Assembly: GCA_027605045.1 (NCBI GenBank)
Contig: JAQFWX010000019.1
Span: 372,001-436,000, forward strand
Length of the DNA: 64,000 nt
Direction of reading: 5' to 3'
Origin: Phallus indusiatus
Lineage: Eukaryota > Basidiomycota > Agaricomycetes > Phallales > Phallaceae
Both the position numbers and the translations under genes were made by a program. Below the pieces are notes generated by a model. The model was given only the letters and a program-made list of their open reading frames with translations. It made no database searches and was not told the DNA's origin. Shown here one piece after another: positions 24,426-36,900 of this stretch (within the stretch, counting starts at the first letter, position 1; each line of letters opens with the position of its first letter).

Positions 24426-25556
24426 TTATACCACTATAAGAAAGAAGGCAATCCATGAGCATCTGAAAAGGGTACGGTGAAAACATGAAAGACGTACACA
24501 AAACTGCATTGACGCATCCGTCGTTTTCCTAATTCGAGTATTCATAAGCACAAATATGTAAGAAGAGCCATGAACGTAACACATACAGGATTATTCGTGA
24601 CCTGCGCGTACTTCCCGAACACAACCTTACCACCGGTAGTAACCATACCCAACTCTGACACATTCACCTCGATAACTGTTCCTTTTGTCATTACACCGAG
24701 TTGTGTATACATGGGTGATTGCGGGTTCTTCTTAACACCCAGGATGGACAGTTGGAACGTAGCTTTCAAATCGGCTGTTCGTTCATCGCCAGAATCAATA
24801 GCTGGTAGAGAAAAGCACAAGAAGCAACATACGATGTGTAACGTTTGCTTTCTTATACCGTAACGCCATCGGTCTAATAAACCGCTCGAGTTTAACGGGT
24901 TTACGTGTGAACCCTTCCCCGACAAACGTCGCCTTCGTAACCATCCGCTTCCAAGCTTTTGACTTGTTCTTCCCAGTTCTTACAACCTTAAACATCTCAT
25001 CCTCCGCGATCCCCCTAACCTTAGGCAACGGCACCGCATACTTCGCAGCCTTGTCTTTCCGTTTCTGTTTAAGAGCTGTGCTAAGAGCTTTTGCATCCTT
25101 CTGATTCTCCCTGTCTAATAGATATGTCGGTAAAGCTCCTTCAGGACCCGACTCTGTCTTTTGTTTAACATTTCGTTCGTCATGCGCTCGGAGTGTCTTT
25201 TTAAGTTGGACCTTTTCAGCATGGCGTTTTTTATGTAGAAGTTTGGCTTTGATACCAAAGATTTTTTGAGCTGTTGCGGAGTTCTTGTGAGCTTCTCTTG
25301 CAATTCGCTTTCGTCTAGTTTAAGAAAGTTTGAGAACTTTGAAAAGGAGAGGGACATGGGTTTGTCGTACTTTCGCTCAAAGTAGTCTAACCGCCTTCCG
25401 TGGCGTTTGATATGCTCTTCGATGTACTCGTTCTAATGAAAGATAAGACAACTATTAAAAAAGCAGCATATCTGATAACCTACTTGAGGCTAAACGAAAA
25501 GAAAAGTAATCAGTATAAATAACTCTTCACAGAACTGCAAGATACAATCTTACCAT
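24426..25556 (-). CDS. NSA2: Ribosome biogenesis protein NSA2
   Basis: Pre-60S assembly factor acting in nucleolar 27S pre-rRNA processing. The gene has an extreme exon structure. The start codon is a three-base coding exon (25554-25556) followed at once by GTAAGA. A six-base exon CCTCAA (25484-25489) encodes Pro-Gln. The frame continues at 25432 as [20 protein letters not shown], so the joined start reads MPQNEYIE as in other eukaryotes. The middle has [36 protein letters not shown], the basic [19 protein letters not shown] and [20 protein letters not shown]. After an intron in the THPDLK region comes [20 protein letters not shown] and the beta-rich C-terminus ([20 protein letters not shown]). 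The last intron (24434-24497) leaves an eight-base coding exon that yields the conserved ending NAVLLV. About 260 residues, as usual for the family. Confidence 0.93.
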
Positions 25557-25734
25557 CGTCAAAGCGTCGTCTTAAATAAAAAAATCAAGTTTTATGTGTG
25601 TGACGTGTTTGGTCATCACCAGCGCCTAACAACAATTTCACTCCAAGCACACATTACTTACACGTTGACTATTACACTCTAGGCATTCTCTTCTTCTTTG
25701 TTTATTCTTCTTTTTCTCCTTTATTCTCCAAATA
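25557..25734. promoter_or_regulatory. Compact divergent promoter between NSA2 and YIP1
   Basis: Only 178 bases lie between the two start codons. The YIP1 side is a long pyrimidine-rich tract (about 25685-25733), typical of strongly expressed fungal genes. Both genes are housekeeping genes, so a shared nucleosome-free region is likely. Confidence 0.65.
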
Positions 25735-26705
25735 ATGGCATACGACAATCAATACGGTTCACCCTATTCGCACCAATACACACCTGCGCAATCAACACCT
25801 TTACAGTTTTACCAGCCCAACCCAAGCGATTACGCTGGATCGCATGCGCACGCGAGTGCAAACCTAGATGGCCATATGGCAGCAGGCAATGTCGGTGTTG
25901 GTGCAAATGCATCGTTTGGTGGTTCAATTCAGCCTGCTGGTGGATGGTGGAGTGCCTTTGGAACGGCTGGTTTTGAAGGCGAGCCACCGCTATTAGAAGG
26001 TCTCGTGCATACTCTTTTTCTTTGCTTTTATAAGCCCGAGCTGGTTTTAAATATTCATTTTTTTTACCTAATTTAGAACTTGGAATAAACTTTTCTCATA
26101 TTCGCGCTAAAACGATGACTGTCCTGAATCCTCTAAGAAGAATTGACGACCATATCATGGACGACGCTGATCTTGCTGGACCTGTCATCTTCATTTTTTC
26201 ATTTGCTACCTTTCTCCTTTTCGTACGTCTCGCACGCTATAGCACCTTTGCTCGACTTCTAACTTACATTCTGATTTCTCCTTTCTAGTCCGGTTCACCT
26301 CAGTTCGGATCGATATACGGTGTCGCTCTGTTAGGGACCATCTCACTATACCTCCTTCTTAACCTCATGAGTGAATCGGGAATTGACGCGTACCGGGTAG
26401 CATCAGTGCTGGGATATTGTCTCTTACCCATGGTGGGCGTCGGCGCAGTTAGTGTAATGGTCGCTCTTGAGTATGCTCTTCTCTAAAATCTTGTCTTGAA
26501 ACCGTATATAACCTCTTTGTTTTTCTTAGCGGCCTAGTAGGATACATTCTATCCGTCGTCTCCGTCATCTGGTGCACATACGCCGCGTCAGGAATATTCG
26601 TAGTTGTCCTTCGCATGTCAAATCAGCGGCTTCTCGTTGCATACCCAGTTGGACTTTTATACGGCTGTTTCGCTTTACTCAGTGTTTTTAGAGGCGGAAA
26701 GTAAT
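25735..26705 (+). CDS. YIP1: YIP1 family Golgi membrane protein
   Basis: Multi-pass membrane protein that binds Ypt/Rab GTPases and acts in ER-to-Golgi COPII transport. The cytosolic N-terminus (MAYDNQYGSPYSHQYTPAQS onward) is Tyr/Gln/Pro/Gly-rich, as usual. After an intron (GAAG/GTCTCG) the Yip1 signature follows: EELGINFSHIRAKTMTVLNP, then RRIDDHIMDDADLAGP. Hydrophobic helices come next: VIFIFSFATFLLF, then after an intron FGSIYGVALLGTISLYLLLN, then VLGYCLLPMVGVGAVSVMV. After a further intron come GLVGYILSVVSVIWCTYAAS and the final YPVGLLYGCFALLSVF, ending RGGK at 26703-26705. Five membrane segments and about 250 residues match the family. Four exons with 50-60 nt introns; the frame is intact throughout. 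Confidence 0.93.
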
Positions 26706-26981
26706 GTTCACTTTCCAAACCAAAAAGTGTATATATCTCCCACATATAATGCTTATATATACCAAGCACAAACCAATCCAAAGAGTAAGAGAACATCCGG
26801 GTTATTTATAGTCCATCTGTGCTTAGTCATCCCGGCATATGATTATGACGTCTCCGACCGAGTTTGCTTTTAAATCCCCACCTGGCCCATGTACAGGGCT
26901 TTCTCTTCGCTCTCACTACGACATCGACTCACACTCGCACCGTCCCGCAAATTATTCTATACATCGTCAATCTTTCGAAAC
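26706..26981 (+). promoter_or_regulatory. Promoter/leader of glyoxalase I with an overlapping upstream ATG
   Basis: 276 bases between YIP1 and the glyoxalase I start. An ATG at 26845 opens a 57-codon frame that overlaps the real start at 26982 in another frame and stops at 27016-27018, or a few codons past the splice junction if spliced. If transcription starts upstream of 26845 this would be an inhibitory upstream frame; the transcript start is unknown. Confidence 0.4.
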
Positions 26982-27762
26982 ATGCCTCGATCGGCAGAAA
27001 CAGCATCGTTTCAAGTAATAAACTGCCATTAGTTTATCTAATCTATCTTATCATCTTTATCCAGTTCAATCACACTATGATCCGTGTCAAGGATCCGAAT
27101 GTATCGATTAAATTCTACACTGAAGTACTCGGAATGGAGGTTGTATCCAGTAAAATCATCTCGTTTAACTTAAACCGACCCATCTTAAAACTAATCCGAC
27201 TTGGAATTCAGAGTCGGCGTTCACGGATTTCACGCTGTACTTTTTGGCTTATGATCACTCCAACGGCGCTGATTCTCTTGAGACCAAGCAAGCAAATAGA
27301 ACTAACCGCGAAGGTTAATCTCAATAATTCTTGTCTGTACTCACATACTCATCGCGATGATCACGATATCCAGGTGTTCTCGAATTAACTCACAACCACG
27401 GCACGGAGAACGACGCCAGCTTTAAAGGATACCACAACGGAAACAGCGATCCTCGCGGTTTCGGACACATCGCGTCAGTAAAAGATATACTATGGGTTAC
27501 GTTTGACTAAATATCTGTTGTCTAGCATCTCGGTAGACGATGTCGAAAAGGCTTGCGAGCGCTTTGAGAAACTCGGCGTGAAATTCCAGAAGAAACCGTC
27601 TGATGGGAAAATGCGCCATATCGCTTTTATCTTGGACCCAGATGGCTACTGGGTTGAGGCACGTCTCGTCTCTTTTTCTTTCCGGGAACTTATCCTTATT
27701 GAAAGACTGAAACATTGAACAAATAGATTGTTCCCACCCGTTTGAAGACCGGCGATGCTTGA
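26982..27762 (+). CDS. GLO1: Glyoxalase I (lactoylglutathione lyase)
   Basis: Converts the methylglyoxal-glutathione hemithioacetal to S-lactoylglutathione, the first step of methylglyoxal detoxification in the cytosol. I chose the start at 26982 because [11 protein letters not shown] joins in frame, through the intron beginning GTAATA at 27015, to [20 protein letters not shown]. After the next introns the frame gives [50 protein letters not shown] and [36 protein letters not shown] and [11 protein letters not shown] follow. The expected metal ligands are all visible: His in FNHTM, Glu in LELTH, His in GFGHIA and Glu in YWVEIVP. About 165-170 residues, a single-domain form. It converges on the 3' end of CSF1 with 175 bases between. 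Intact. Confidence 0.93.
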
Positions 27763-27937
27763 ACCACGAATAAATAAAGTTGAAAGAAACTCAACACAAT
27801 GAATGAATGAATGAAGAAATGAAATTTGTTCGTATTATTAGTGTAGTGTGTAAGATAACATATATGCTTTGTGATCATGTGAAATAAAACAAACCATGAA
27901 TGAGTAACTATGCAAAGAAAAAAATATCCGATTCTCT

Positions 27938-30900
27938 TTAAACATCCTCCATAGGCACTTCCTCTTCTTCACCCTCCTTCTCATCCTCAGCTCCTTCAGC
28001 CTTGACAGACTCATGAATTCTCCTCCTAGTAGCCATCTTCAGCTGCTTATTATAAACCTCTAAAAGCATATTCATCAACACTTCCATAGGTAACGTCGCA
28101 TACTCATGAACCCGTGGCGGAACAGTCTCTTTAAGACCTAACCACGGCGCCTGCGCATCCGGCGTCGCTTCTCCCAATTGCTGAATCGTCCCGTAATCAA
28201 TAGACGTCTCGGACCGAGCGTGATATTTTCGCGGGAGTCGTTGTTGTGACTGATGTTGGTGTTGACGGTGATGATCGGGTTCTGGTGGTACGGTTTTAAC
28301 AATAGAACTTTGTCCAGGTCCTATTACTGCTATACCAACTCCGGGACCACCGGCTGCTGCAGACGCAGAAGGAGGGTTGATATCGATTGAACCAGGTGCA
28401 ACAACCCCTCTAATGGCCGAATCAGTTGAAACATTCGAGGTCACCAGTGTAGGCGGCAACGCAATCGACGCAGCAGCATCTCTCATAGCAGCCTGCGTTT
28501 TCCCTCCAAAACTAGTCGCAGCAAGCGCCCTCTCAATTTCAATCCCAAGTCCTTTCACCAACGCCCCCGCCCAAATGTAGAGCGACAAATTGAGTGAGAC
28601 GTATATACTTCTTAAAGACTGCACGCGTTCATCTGGTGCGGCGACGAGATCGTAGTGTAGAATTTCTTGTCGTCCGTCTTCTCTTGTCAAGTCGTATTCG
28701 ACATCGCTGTTCATCTCGAGATTCATCGCCGGAACGCGAGCAATCGTCCACTCGCTCGCCCCTTTCAAAAGTCGTTCCAGCCATGGTACAGCGAACAAGT
28801 CCTTAGTCTCCACCGCACGATACCTGAGAGAAGAGTATTTCGAAAGATAAAGCGATGAAAACGCCAACTTCAAAGATCGACTCGGAGGTGAATCCAAGCG
28901 GTGTAAAATATATCTTTCCAGATCGGCGTGTACGTCTCGTCCTTGGAATAACGCCATCTCCGAATCGTTTGGATTTCGGAATAATCCGACTCGGATACTG
29001 GACAGTCGAAGATCCATACGTTGAACGACCGTATACGACGTGAGCGAGCTTGAGTCTTTACTCTTAGTTTGAGCAGATCGCATCATCGCATCTGCCACCT
29101 CAGTCAGCGTATTATCGGACCGGGGCAAATACGCCATCGACGAGGCCGCTAAAACTTTTCGTGCATCCATTTCTTGAGTTTTGAGATCACTTCGTAGTTT
29201 ATCGAGCAACATAATAATCCGAGGAACGCATTGAAGATTCGCGATGGCTAAAACGTCTGTTCCCGTTACGGAGAATTCCAAGCGGAGGATACGTTCTTCG
29301 ACAGGAAGTTGCCAGTCGATGGAACTCCAGTCATCAGCGATACGTGTCAAAAACGGCTCAGCACTAGAAACAAATCTATGAGAAAAACAAACGAGAACTG
29401 TAGCGAAAAAAGAGACATACTGATATTGCAACAAGACTCGTCTCTCAGATTGCAAAACAATATCCAAGGGACCACTTCCCAACGTAACATCCAGCATCTG
29501 AGACGCACCATGACTGAACTCCAAAGCATTACTTCTCACACGCGAAGTGATAAAATAAAACTCCGGAAGACGCATAAATCCATTGAGAGGTCTATCTTCG
29601 GCAAAATCGAGATCAAGTGCTGCAATTGTGAACGTAAACTCTGTTCTCCGTTGCGTTATACAACTTGTAAAAACGGGAGAGGTGAACGTTAATTCTGCGG
29701 AGGCGATATTATGGCCGAGATCGGCTGTAAGCTTGATTTCTCGTGCTCGAACGAGGATTATCGTTTTCAGATCCGACACGCGTGTTTCCGTGTTAACGGG
29801 TGGAGGCGCCGTTTTTTGGGAGCAGAGGTTGGAGAGACAACCGGTATACGGTCGACATAAACAGCTTTCATGATTAAGAGATCTTGTAATCGATCGAATC
29901 TGAATCCAGCGTCGAACTCAGTATCCAGAACCACCGATAAAATAGGCGACGGAGGAAAAGATGAACGAGACTTTCGATCTCGTTCGTCTTCAGAAGGTTG
30001 TGTATACGAAACAGAAAACGAAAGTCCGCGAGTGTTAGCATAAGCAGTTCGAACGGTTCCACCTTGATATCTCGTGTGCCGTAAATCCAGTTTCAAATCC
30101 GCTACCGTTCCTGCAAATTGCAATGTCTTCATCGTGGGCGATAGAGTTACCAAAAATCCACCACTCTCCCAGTAGACGACAGCTGCTACGTCCAGGCCTG
30201 ACAGAATTTCCAACCGAGACATGTCGATGCGTAAACTGAAACTGAGTTGAATTCCAGCTAATACACCCGGAGAAAGGAATTCGCTGCTCTCCTGACCGTG
30301 GCTAATACTAATCTCGGACGCGGAGAGATCTTCGAACTGGGGAGTAACAACCGCCACAGTGGTATCGTTTTTCGGTTGAGATTTATCTTGCGAATGCAGC
30401 AAATGATTCTGCAAATTGTTTGCTACTCCGATAAAGAAATCCAATATTGGAGCTTGAATCGTGTTCACCGTACTTTCAACCCGAGCTCTAAACGTGAGAA
30501 GTGCAGTAGACTCGGGTTCTGCAGGGTTTTTAGAACGGAGCTTTCCTCGATATTCACCCCAAACTAGAAGAGTGGGGAACGTAATAATTTCCGCTTCGTT
30601 ATTGTGATGAAGGCGCATGCTCCCAGTTCGAAAAATAAGTGCCATGAGAACCTGCGAAGCCATAATAGATTGATAAGCCGTGTCCGTCGAGAGCGATTTC
30701 GATGGTTGTCTACTATTCTGTTCGACTTGAAAGCTTCCCACCGTTTCACCAGTGCGGGGTTGCTGAAGTTTCTCAATCCTCGCTTTCCCCCGCTCGTAAA
30801 CGTCAATTAGACCGAACACATTATCAACGATCTTGGGATCCAAGTGCAGCCTAAACCCATTTACTACTCCTGTTAAATGTATTTCGGGTGGGGAGGCCAG

Positions 30901-33900
30901 AGCGACGGAGTGGAATCTGGCTCGCATGAAGGGATAAATAAGTCTATTCCGACTTTCCTTGTGAGCTTGGGCGGTGAAATAGATAGGATCTATTTGATTG
31001 AACCTAAATAATACATGTTCAATACAATCATCAGTACAAAAATATGACCTACCGCTCAGTAAATTGAAATGACAATTGCTTCATGGTGGCCTGACCAGAA
31101 TGACTTCCTCGACTATTTAACGCTGCCGATTCAATTGCCAGCAAAAATGCCGGCACAAAGCCAAGTGAATCGATCTCCACCTCGTTTTTGAGCTTGAGAG
31201 GGAAAGCTACGCCAATATCTGTGACATGAATTTTGAACGCATATTTGTCTAACCACGACGCAGAGCGATTTAGACCTAATTCTGGTTTCGGTACGTCGAA
31301 GACACGTATGACGCGCTGTGTTTTGTTTTTAATTTCCTCTAATTCAATCGCACGTTGTTCTTGACGGATAAACTTCTCGGCCTTATACGCGTCAATATTA
31401 AAGGCGTAAGTATACTTAATAAACAATCTTACTTGAATGTGATCGATTAAATCCCCTAGTTCGCCAATCGAATTAGGGGACATGACTGCATGCATCCTGC
31501 TTATCTGCATCTGCAATATCTGTCTACCAGAGGGACCCTGGACGTCATCCGGAAGTCCCGATGCGCTCGCAAATCTTGCTGTCATGTTGAGAACCATATA
31601 GGCTGTCCTGAAGCGACGATCGAATTCCTTAGACATGCGTTTACCAATGGATCGAGAATGATGGGATAACCCAAGTGCCAGATTAGCCACTGAGAAATTC
31701 CATACGAGATCTGGCTCGTTTCTCGCCGTTCCAGTCATTTTACCCGAAGTTAGATCTAATACGCTGGTGGGTCCGTCGATATCAATACTAAATCCACGCA
31801 GCATAAAAGCAATATCGTATTTGAGATGGAATCGGCTCTTCTTGGGTCGTGAGATGGGCGAACGTTTGACACGATTCTGCGATATTAAATCCAGGACATC
31901 ATAGAAATGTGTCCCGAGATTGTGCTGCACAACCAGGATGTCATCCATGTACTCCGGTTTCAAATGAATGATAAATTTATCAATTATTGCATGGGATTCG
32001 ATATGTCCTTCTTTACCATCGCCAGCGGCTTTGAAAGCTGGGAGACCGAGACTGATGGTACGATCCCCGAAGTATCGCGCAACGAGTGAGAAACAATCTT
32101 GATTTTCTGGTCCGAAAGCTGAACGCCATAGGTGAAGTGAAACCCCTGATTCCTCGGCGAGGAAGATTTCAGGAATCCAAGAATGTTATTCACGTCCCAG
32201 GAAAACCATGTGCTGTGCATCACTTGTAACAATAAGCCGACACGCTCCACGCGAAATTGAAAGTCAAGAGCCGGGAACTTGAATCGCGTTGATGTTCCGG
32301 CTGTCTGGACTGCGGGTTGACTATGGCGTCTGTTCAGTTCAGACACCAAATCGCGACTCATACCATGGATTTTTCTTGAGGTGCGTCAGCTAAACAAAAC
32401 ATTACATATCCAGAAATGAAAACATACGGTAAATATTGGACACGCCACTCCTCCACCAATTGATATGTCAACAAGGCACTTCGAGGGATGCTCACTACAA
32501 GACTTCGCATAACAAGGAGAAAGTTGCCACTGGGTATAGCATCACCAGCAGTACGAAAGCCATTGTGTATAGAGACGTCAGATAGAACAATACTCGCCAA
32601 TACCTCTCGTTCATTAAATTCGAAAGGGTTATTTTTATCTTGGGCCTGTCTGACTCGAACAAACAGCTTGGAAAGCCTATTGTTACAGCCTACGGAAGTA
32701 AAAGGGCGTGCGCGAATCTGATTATTAGGCATGGTCACACCCGATAACACGGAAACTGTCGCTTCCCCGTCGGTCAATCCGATCTCTGCTACCATGCCCT
32801 CGACTGCGGCTTGGATAACGACATTTGATAGTTTCCCAAAACCTTCCCACAAGTGATGAGCCAGTAAGGATTTCCGAGAATTAAGAGGCGGACTTGATGA
32901 TACGTCGTGGCGAGTCACGAAATATACAGAATACACCCGCAACAGATGTCGTAAGAAGATAATGAAACTAGGATGGAAAGAAAATCGGACATCTCCACAT
33001 AAAAATGTTACAACGTGACGGTGTATAGGGTAATAATCGCCGTCCACAGCATGAGGCTGTCTAGCTTGGAGTTTGTTGAGAATATGAGATTCTACGGTTT
33101 GCCTGCGCGTTCGATGCGTGACAGCCAAAGGTCCAATAATAAACTTGTTCCCGTTATTCATGGAATTAACCGAATCTATGCAATGGATAGAAATAGATAT
33201 GACGCCCATATTGAGGAACATAGGTGCAGCACATATATCCCCTTTCTGATCCCCTCTTGACGGCGTCGGAGGAATGATGGAGCAGAAGCAATGTGAAACG
33301 AAAGGAAGAGCCTCCACTTCTTCAAATGACAGATCATAACCCCAAGGCACTAGCGTTCTTTGAAGTAGCTGAGCGATTTCTTGAGGCATGGGGGGCGAAA
33401 GCCCCACTTCATCAAAACGAGGCATCTCTGTAAGCGTTCGACGATGGCTTGGACCCAATAGCCGAAGACAATGACGGAGGTACATAAAAAGTTTCCACGA
33501 CGGGTCGGACCTTAATCTCTCTGGTCTTCCTCTTCGAACTAAAATGGATGGCTGTATTTGAGAAAGAGGATCTCCGACTGTGACTGCACGTGAAACTTGC
33601 AAAATTCCCCAGATACGGCGCCATTGTGCAGTTTCACAAGTTTTACTGCAAATGAAGAGAGAGCGTTGAAAATCTCGAATGGTACGCGACAATCTTTGAA
33701 TAGTGGCACAAAGTAGTTCGACCGACGTGTCTTTGAGTAATTGAAAATCGAGATTGCCTACATCAGCATGTACGGCGTTTGAAGACGTGACAAGGGTAGA
33801 GCGATCAATGTGTAGGAGCAAGTGAGGAGCCGGCTTGACATTTCGATTGGGAGGAGACATATTATGAACAATCGAGACGTCTAAACGAGACTGCAGGCGT

Positions 33901-36900
33901 GTGAAGGAGTTTTGGAAGGAAATGGAGGTATGCTGTCTGGACGTTGAGATTGTCTTCGAATAGCTCGTTTTGGAGTTGTATAATGTGATGACAGCATCGG
34001 AAACTATCCGTGAGTTATCGGATAAAAAAGTGCCGATTAACGGAGAATCAAGGATCGGAGACAAAGTTTCTCCGACAGTCATGAGAGTCTGCAAAATATG
34101 TAACTCCACGAGTGAGACTTCAAAGACTAAATCGCTTCTTGACGATTTGGCTTTGGTCTCCGATCCAGTTTCACCTAAAAAGTCCGCAGTCAGAGAATCG
34201 ACTAACAATTCGATGCTCGTAGATCGCCACTAGGAAGCCTTGCGTTAAGGAACGACCGAGAGAAATCAATGAAAACAACTCACGCAGGCGGCGACATCCT
34301 CGATCAAAGCCGACCCGACATGGACAAATAGCGGAGTAAACAGTACATTCACATGGTTAGCTTGGACCGTAAAAATGGTGTGATTTTGATTTATGCGAGA
34401 GAGCGTCCTGTGAGCTGTGCTTGTTGAAGGCGTACTTGAACTTATTGATGACATGAAAGCCGAAACGTCTGCGTTGTCCGAAAGTGCTAGTGGATCCTAA
34501 GACTAATCGTTAGAGGCAAACGATTGGTTCAGACGCGAAGAACTTACCCTGATGACTGCGAACAAAGGTGAATTACTGTACGGATCATTGATGTGGGATT
34601 CAAATTTCCTAATAATATGCCGATAAGAAGCAAGGGATGGGACACCACCCTGAAAAGTGTCTCGAGGGCGTTGAGAAATCATAATTATCCTGAATTATTC
34701 AGATTATCATTACCGTATAACCCTTCTCTATGAGCTTCATCAGAGTCAGAATCGGTATAATGATCACTATAATCTTCGTTATCTGATTCTCCAGAACTGT
34801 CAAAGTCGCTAAAGTCAGCCTTAGTGGGCAAAGGTGTGGTGGGTCGTGAGTGGCTGTATATAATAGATCTATAAACGACAGGGACGAATGTATCGAAGGG
34901 ACATACGCTAAGCGAGCATCTCTGTCGGCTTCAGAAATGCGCTCATCCTCGTCAGATTCAGCAATACGGGTTGGGTGCGTATGATGCTGAACGGCCCCGG
35001 ACAAGGACTTTATATTCCGCTTTATATCCGGTAATGAGGGTCGGGGCAAATGGATACTGCCTTTATAATCTATTGAAACGGATAAATGAAAGAAGGTTTT
35101 GTAAATCGTCCAGTGTTCTCACCTGAAGTGCCTATAGATGATTGGCTGTTCGGTGATTCATAAAGAAACCAAACCCTTCGAGTAGGCGCATCTTGCACGG
35201 AAATAAATTTGCTCTGCTTCCTTGCTAGGTTTTCCCAGTCGGTCGGCGCATGGTAGGTATCCATAGCCAAATCAAAAGAAACAGAACCGGCTTCGTACCA
35301 CTGATCACGATTTATCTCTGAGCTCAACAAGCCACGCAGTACGCCGGTGGGAATACGCAGTTCGGTTATTCTTTTGTAATGATTCCCGGCAAGGTCGTTG
35401 TAATCAAACTTGACGCCATCTTGCAGAAATAGTTGCACCATCGTTTTTCCGGCGTTCAGTCCTACATCTAAGCACTTCAGGTCCATCTTCAAGAAGGTGA
35501 CTATAGGGATAATTGAGGTCGCAAGCAACAACAAATTTCATGATAGACATACCATCTGGATCTGACGGAAGAGCGAATTCGGCGGCAGGAGCATTGACTG
35601 CGTCAACAAAGTTAAGGCGGAACGAACTTATGGCGGCCAAAAGATTTTGGATTTCCATTAAAGAAACCATTCCAGTTATGTCTCCGATAGTGAACTCCCA
35701 AAGACAAACATATGTTGAGGTCCGTGGCTGTGGTCCAAAAAGCCGATGAGCTAGGATACTGAGGGCTATAAACAAGATCAGTGCCTTGTGATCAAGCTTA
35801 CAAAATTCTTACTATCAACGTGCAATTTTCGGCGGCCAAGTACTGAAAATGAATCGTATGATAAACTATGATTTAAATTGTCGACAAATGAGATCTTGAT
35901 CGGCCCCGTTCGAATATCCATCTCTAAATAAGAGGGTCAGCGACATTCTCGTTTAAACTAATTCATCAGTCTCACCCATTGAATAATCATGTGTGCGTAA
36001 ATAAAGTTGAAATTCTGGTTGCAGGAGCACAACAGACGTTCCTATCTCTTCAGATGCCGCATGGGGGCTAGTCCCATCCAGTGACGGATTCGCAGAATAT
36101 TCGTAGCCAGTGAGTCCAGCAGGCAATATGATAGCAGTTCGGTGCAAAAGTAAATCTAGGGTAACTTCAAAAACATTGGACTTCATAAAAAGTCAGCGAT
36201 GGAATGACCTTCGACAAATATCAAGATACATACGCGTCCTTCTTTCCACTTCAATTCAACGGGATCGCCGACAGCGATATTATGTTCGCGTTTATATACG
36301 TATTCGTCCAAAGTCGAAAAATGGGTGAAGTTTCCGAAATAATTCTCCCGAACGCACATAAGACTTCTCACAACCCAACCGAAAGCGAACAGAACTACGT
36401 CCGATCCCTAGGGAAAAAGTCAGTGAATCAAACAATCATTCGCCGGATATGCTTGTCTTACAGTGATACTAAGTTTTAACTGGTCAATATTATCGGCATG
36501 AACTTCGGAGTGAGATAGAAAAGATCCATCCAATCGGAAAGATCGTAGCGCGCCAAAATCAGTCATTCTTGAAGACGCAAAGATACCGTGTGTATTCCAT
36601 GTAGGCAATGTCAGCACAAAATTAACATCAGGACTCTCAACCGAGAACGGGTATTTGACGCGCAGCGGTCGGAATGTATTGGAAGGAATTTCAACAGCAC
36701 TGCGTAGGGTTTTTCCTCGGAGGGAAAGAATCGCTGAGAAACAAGTTGCTTAAAATTTGGGTGTTCTTTTGTATTTGCAGGACTCATACTCACAATTAGC
36801 GTCGCGAGCTTGCGCACGAGTAATCAAGTTCTGGTCATTGAGATAGAGATTGAGTTCGAAATCCCTTATGGCAACATTGATCGTATAATGCATCGGAATC

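Noticed and set aside
24133..24433. Read-through extension of NSA2 over the dioxygenase 3' end
   Set aside because: A 64-nt intron gives the conserved NAVLLV ending; the extension has no family match and lies antisense to another gene.
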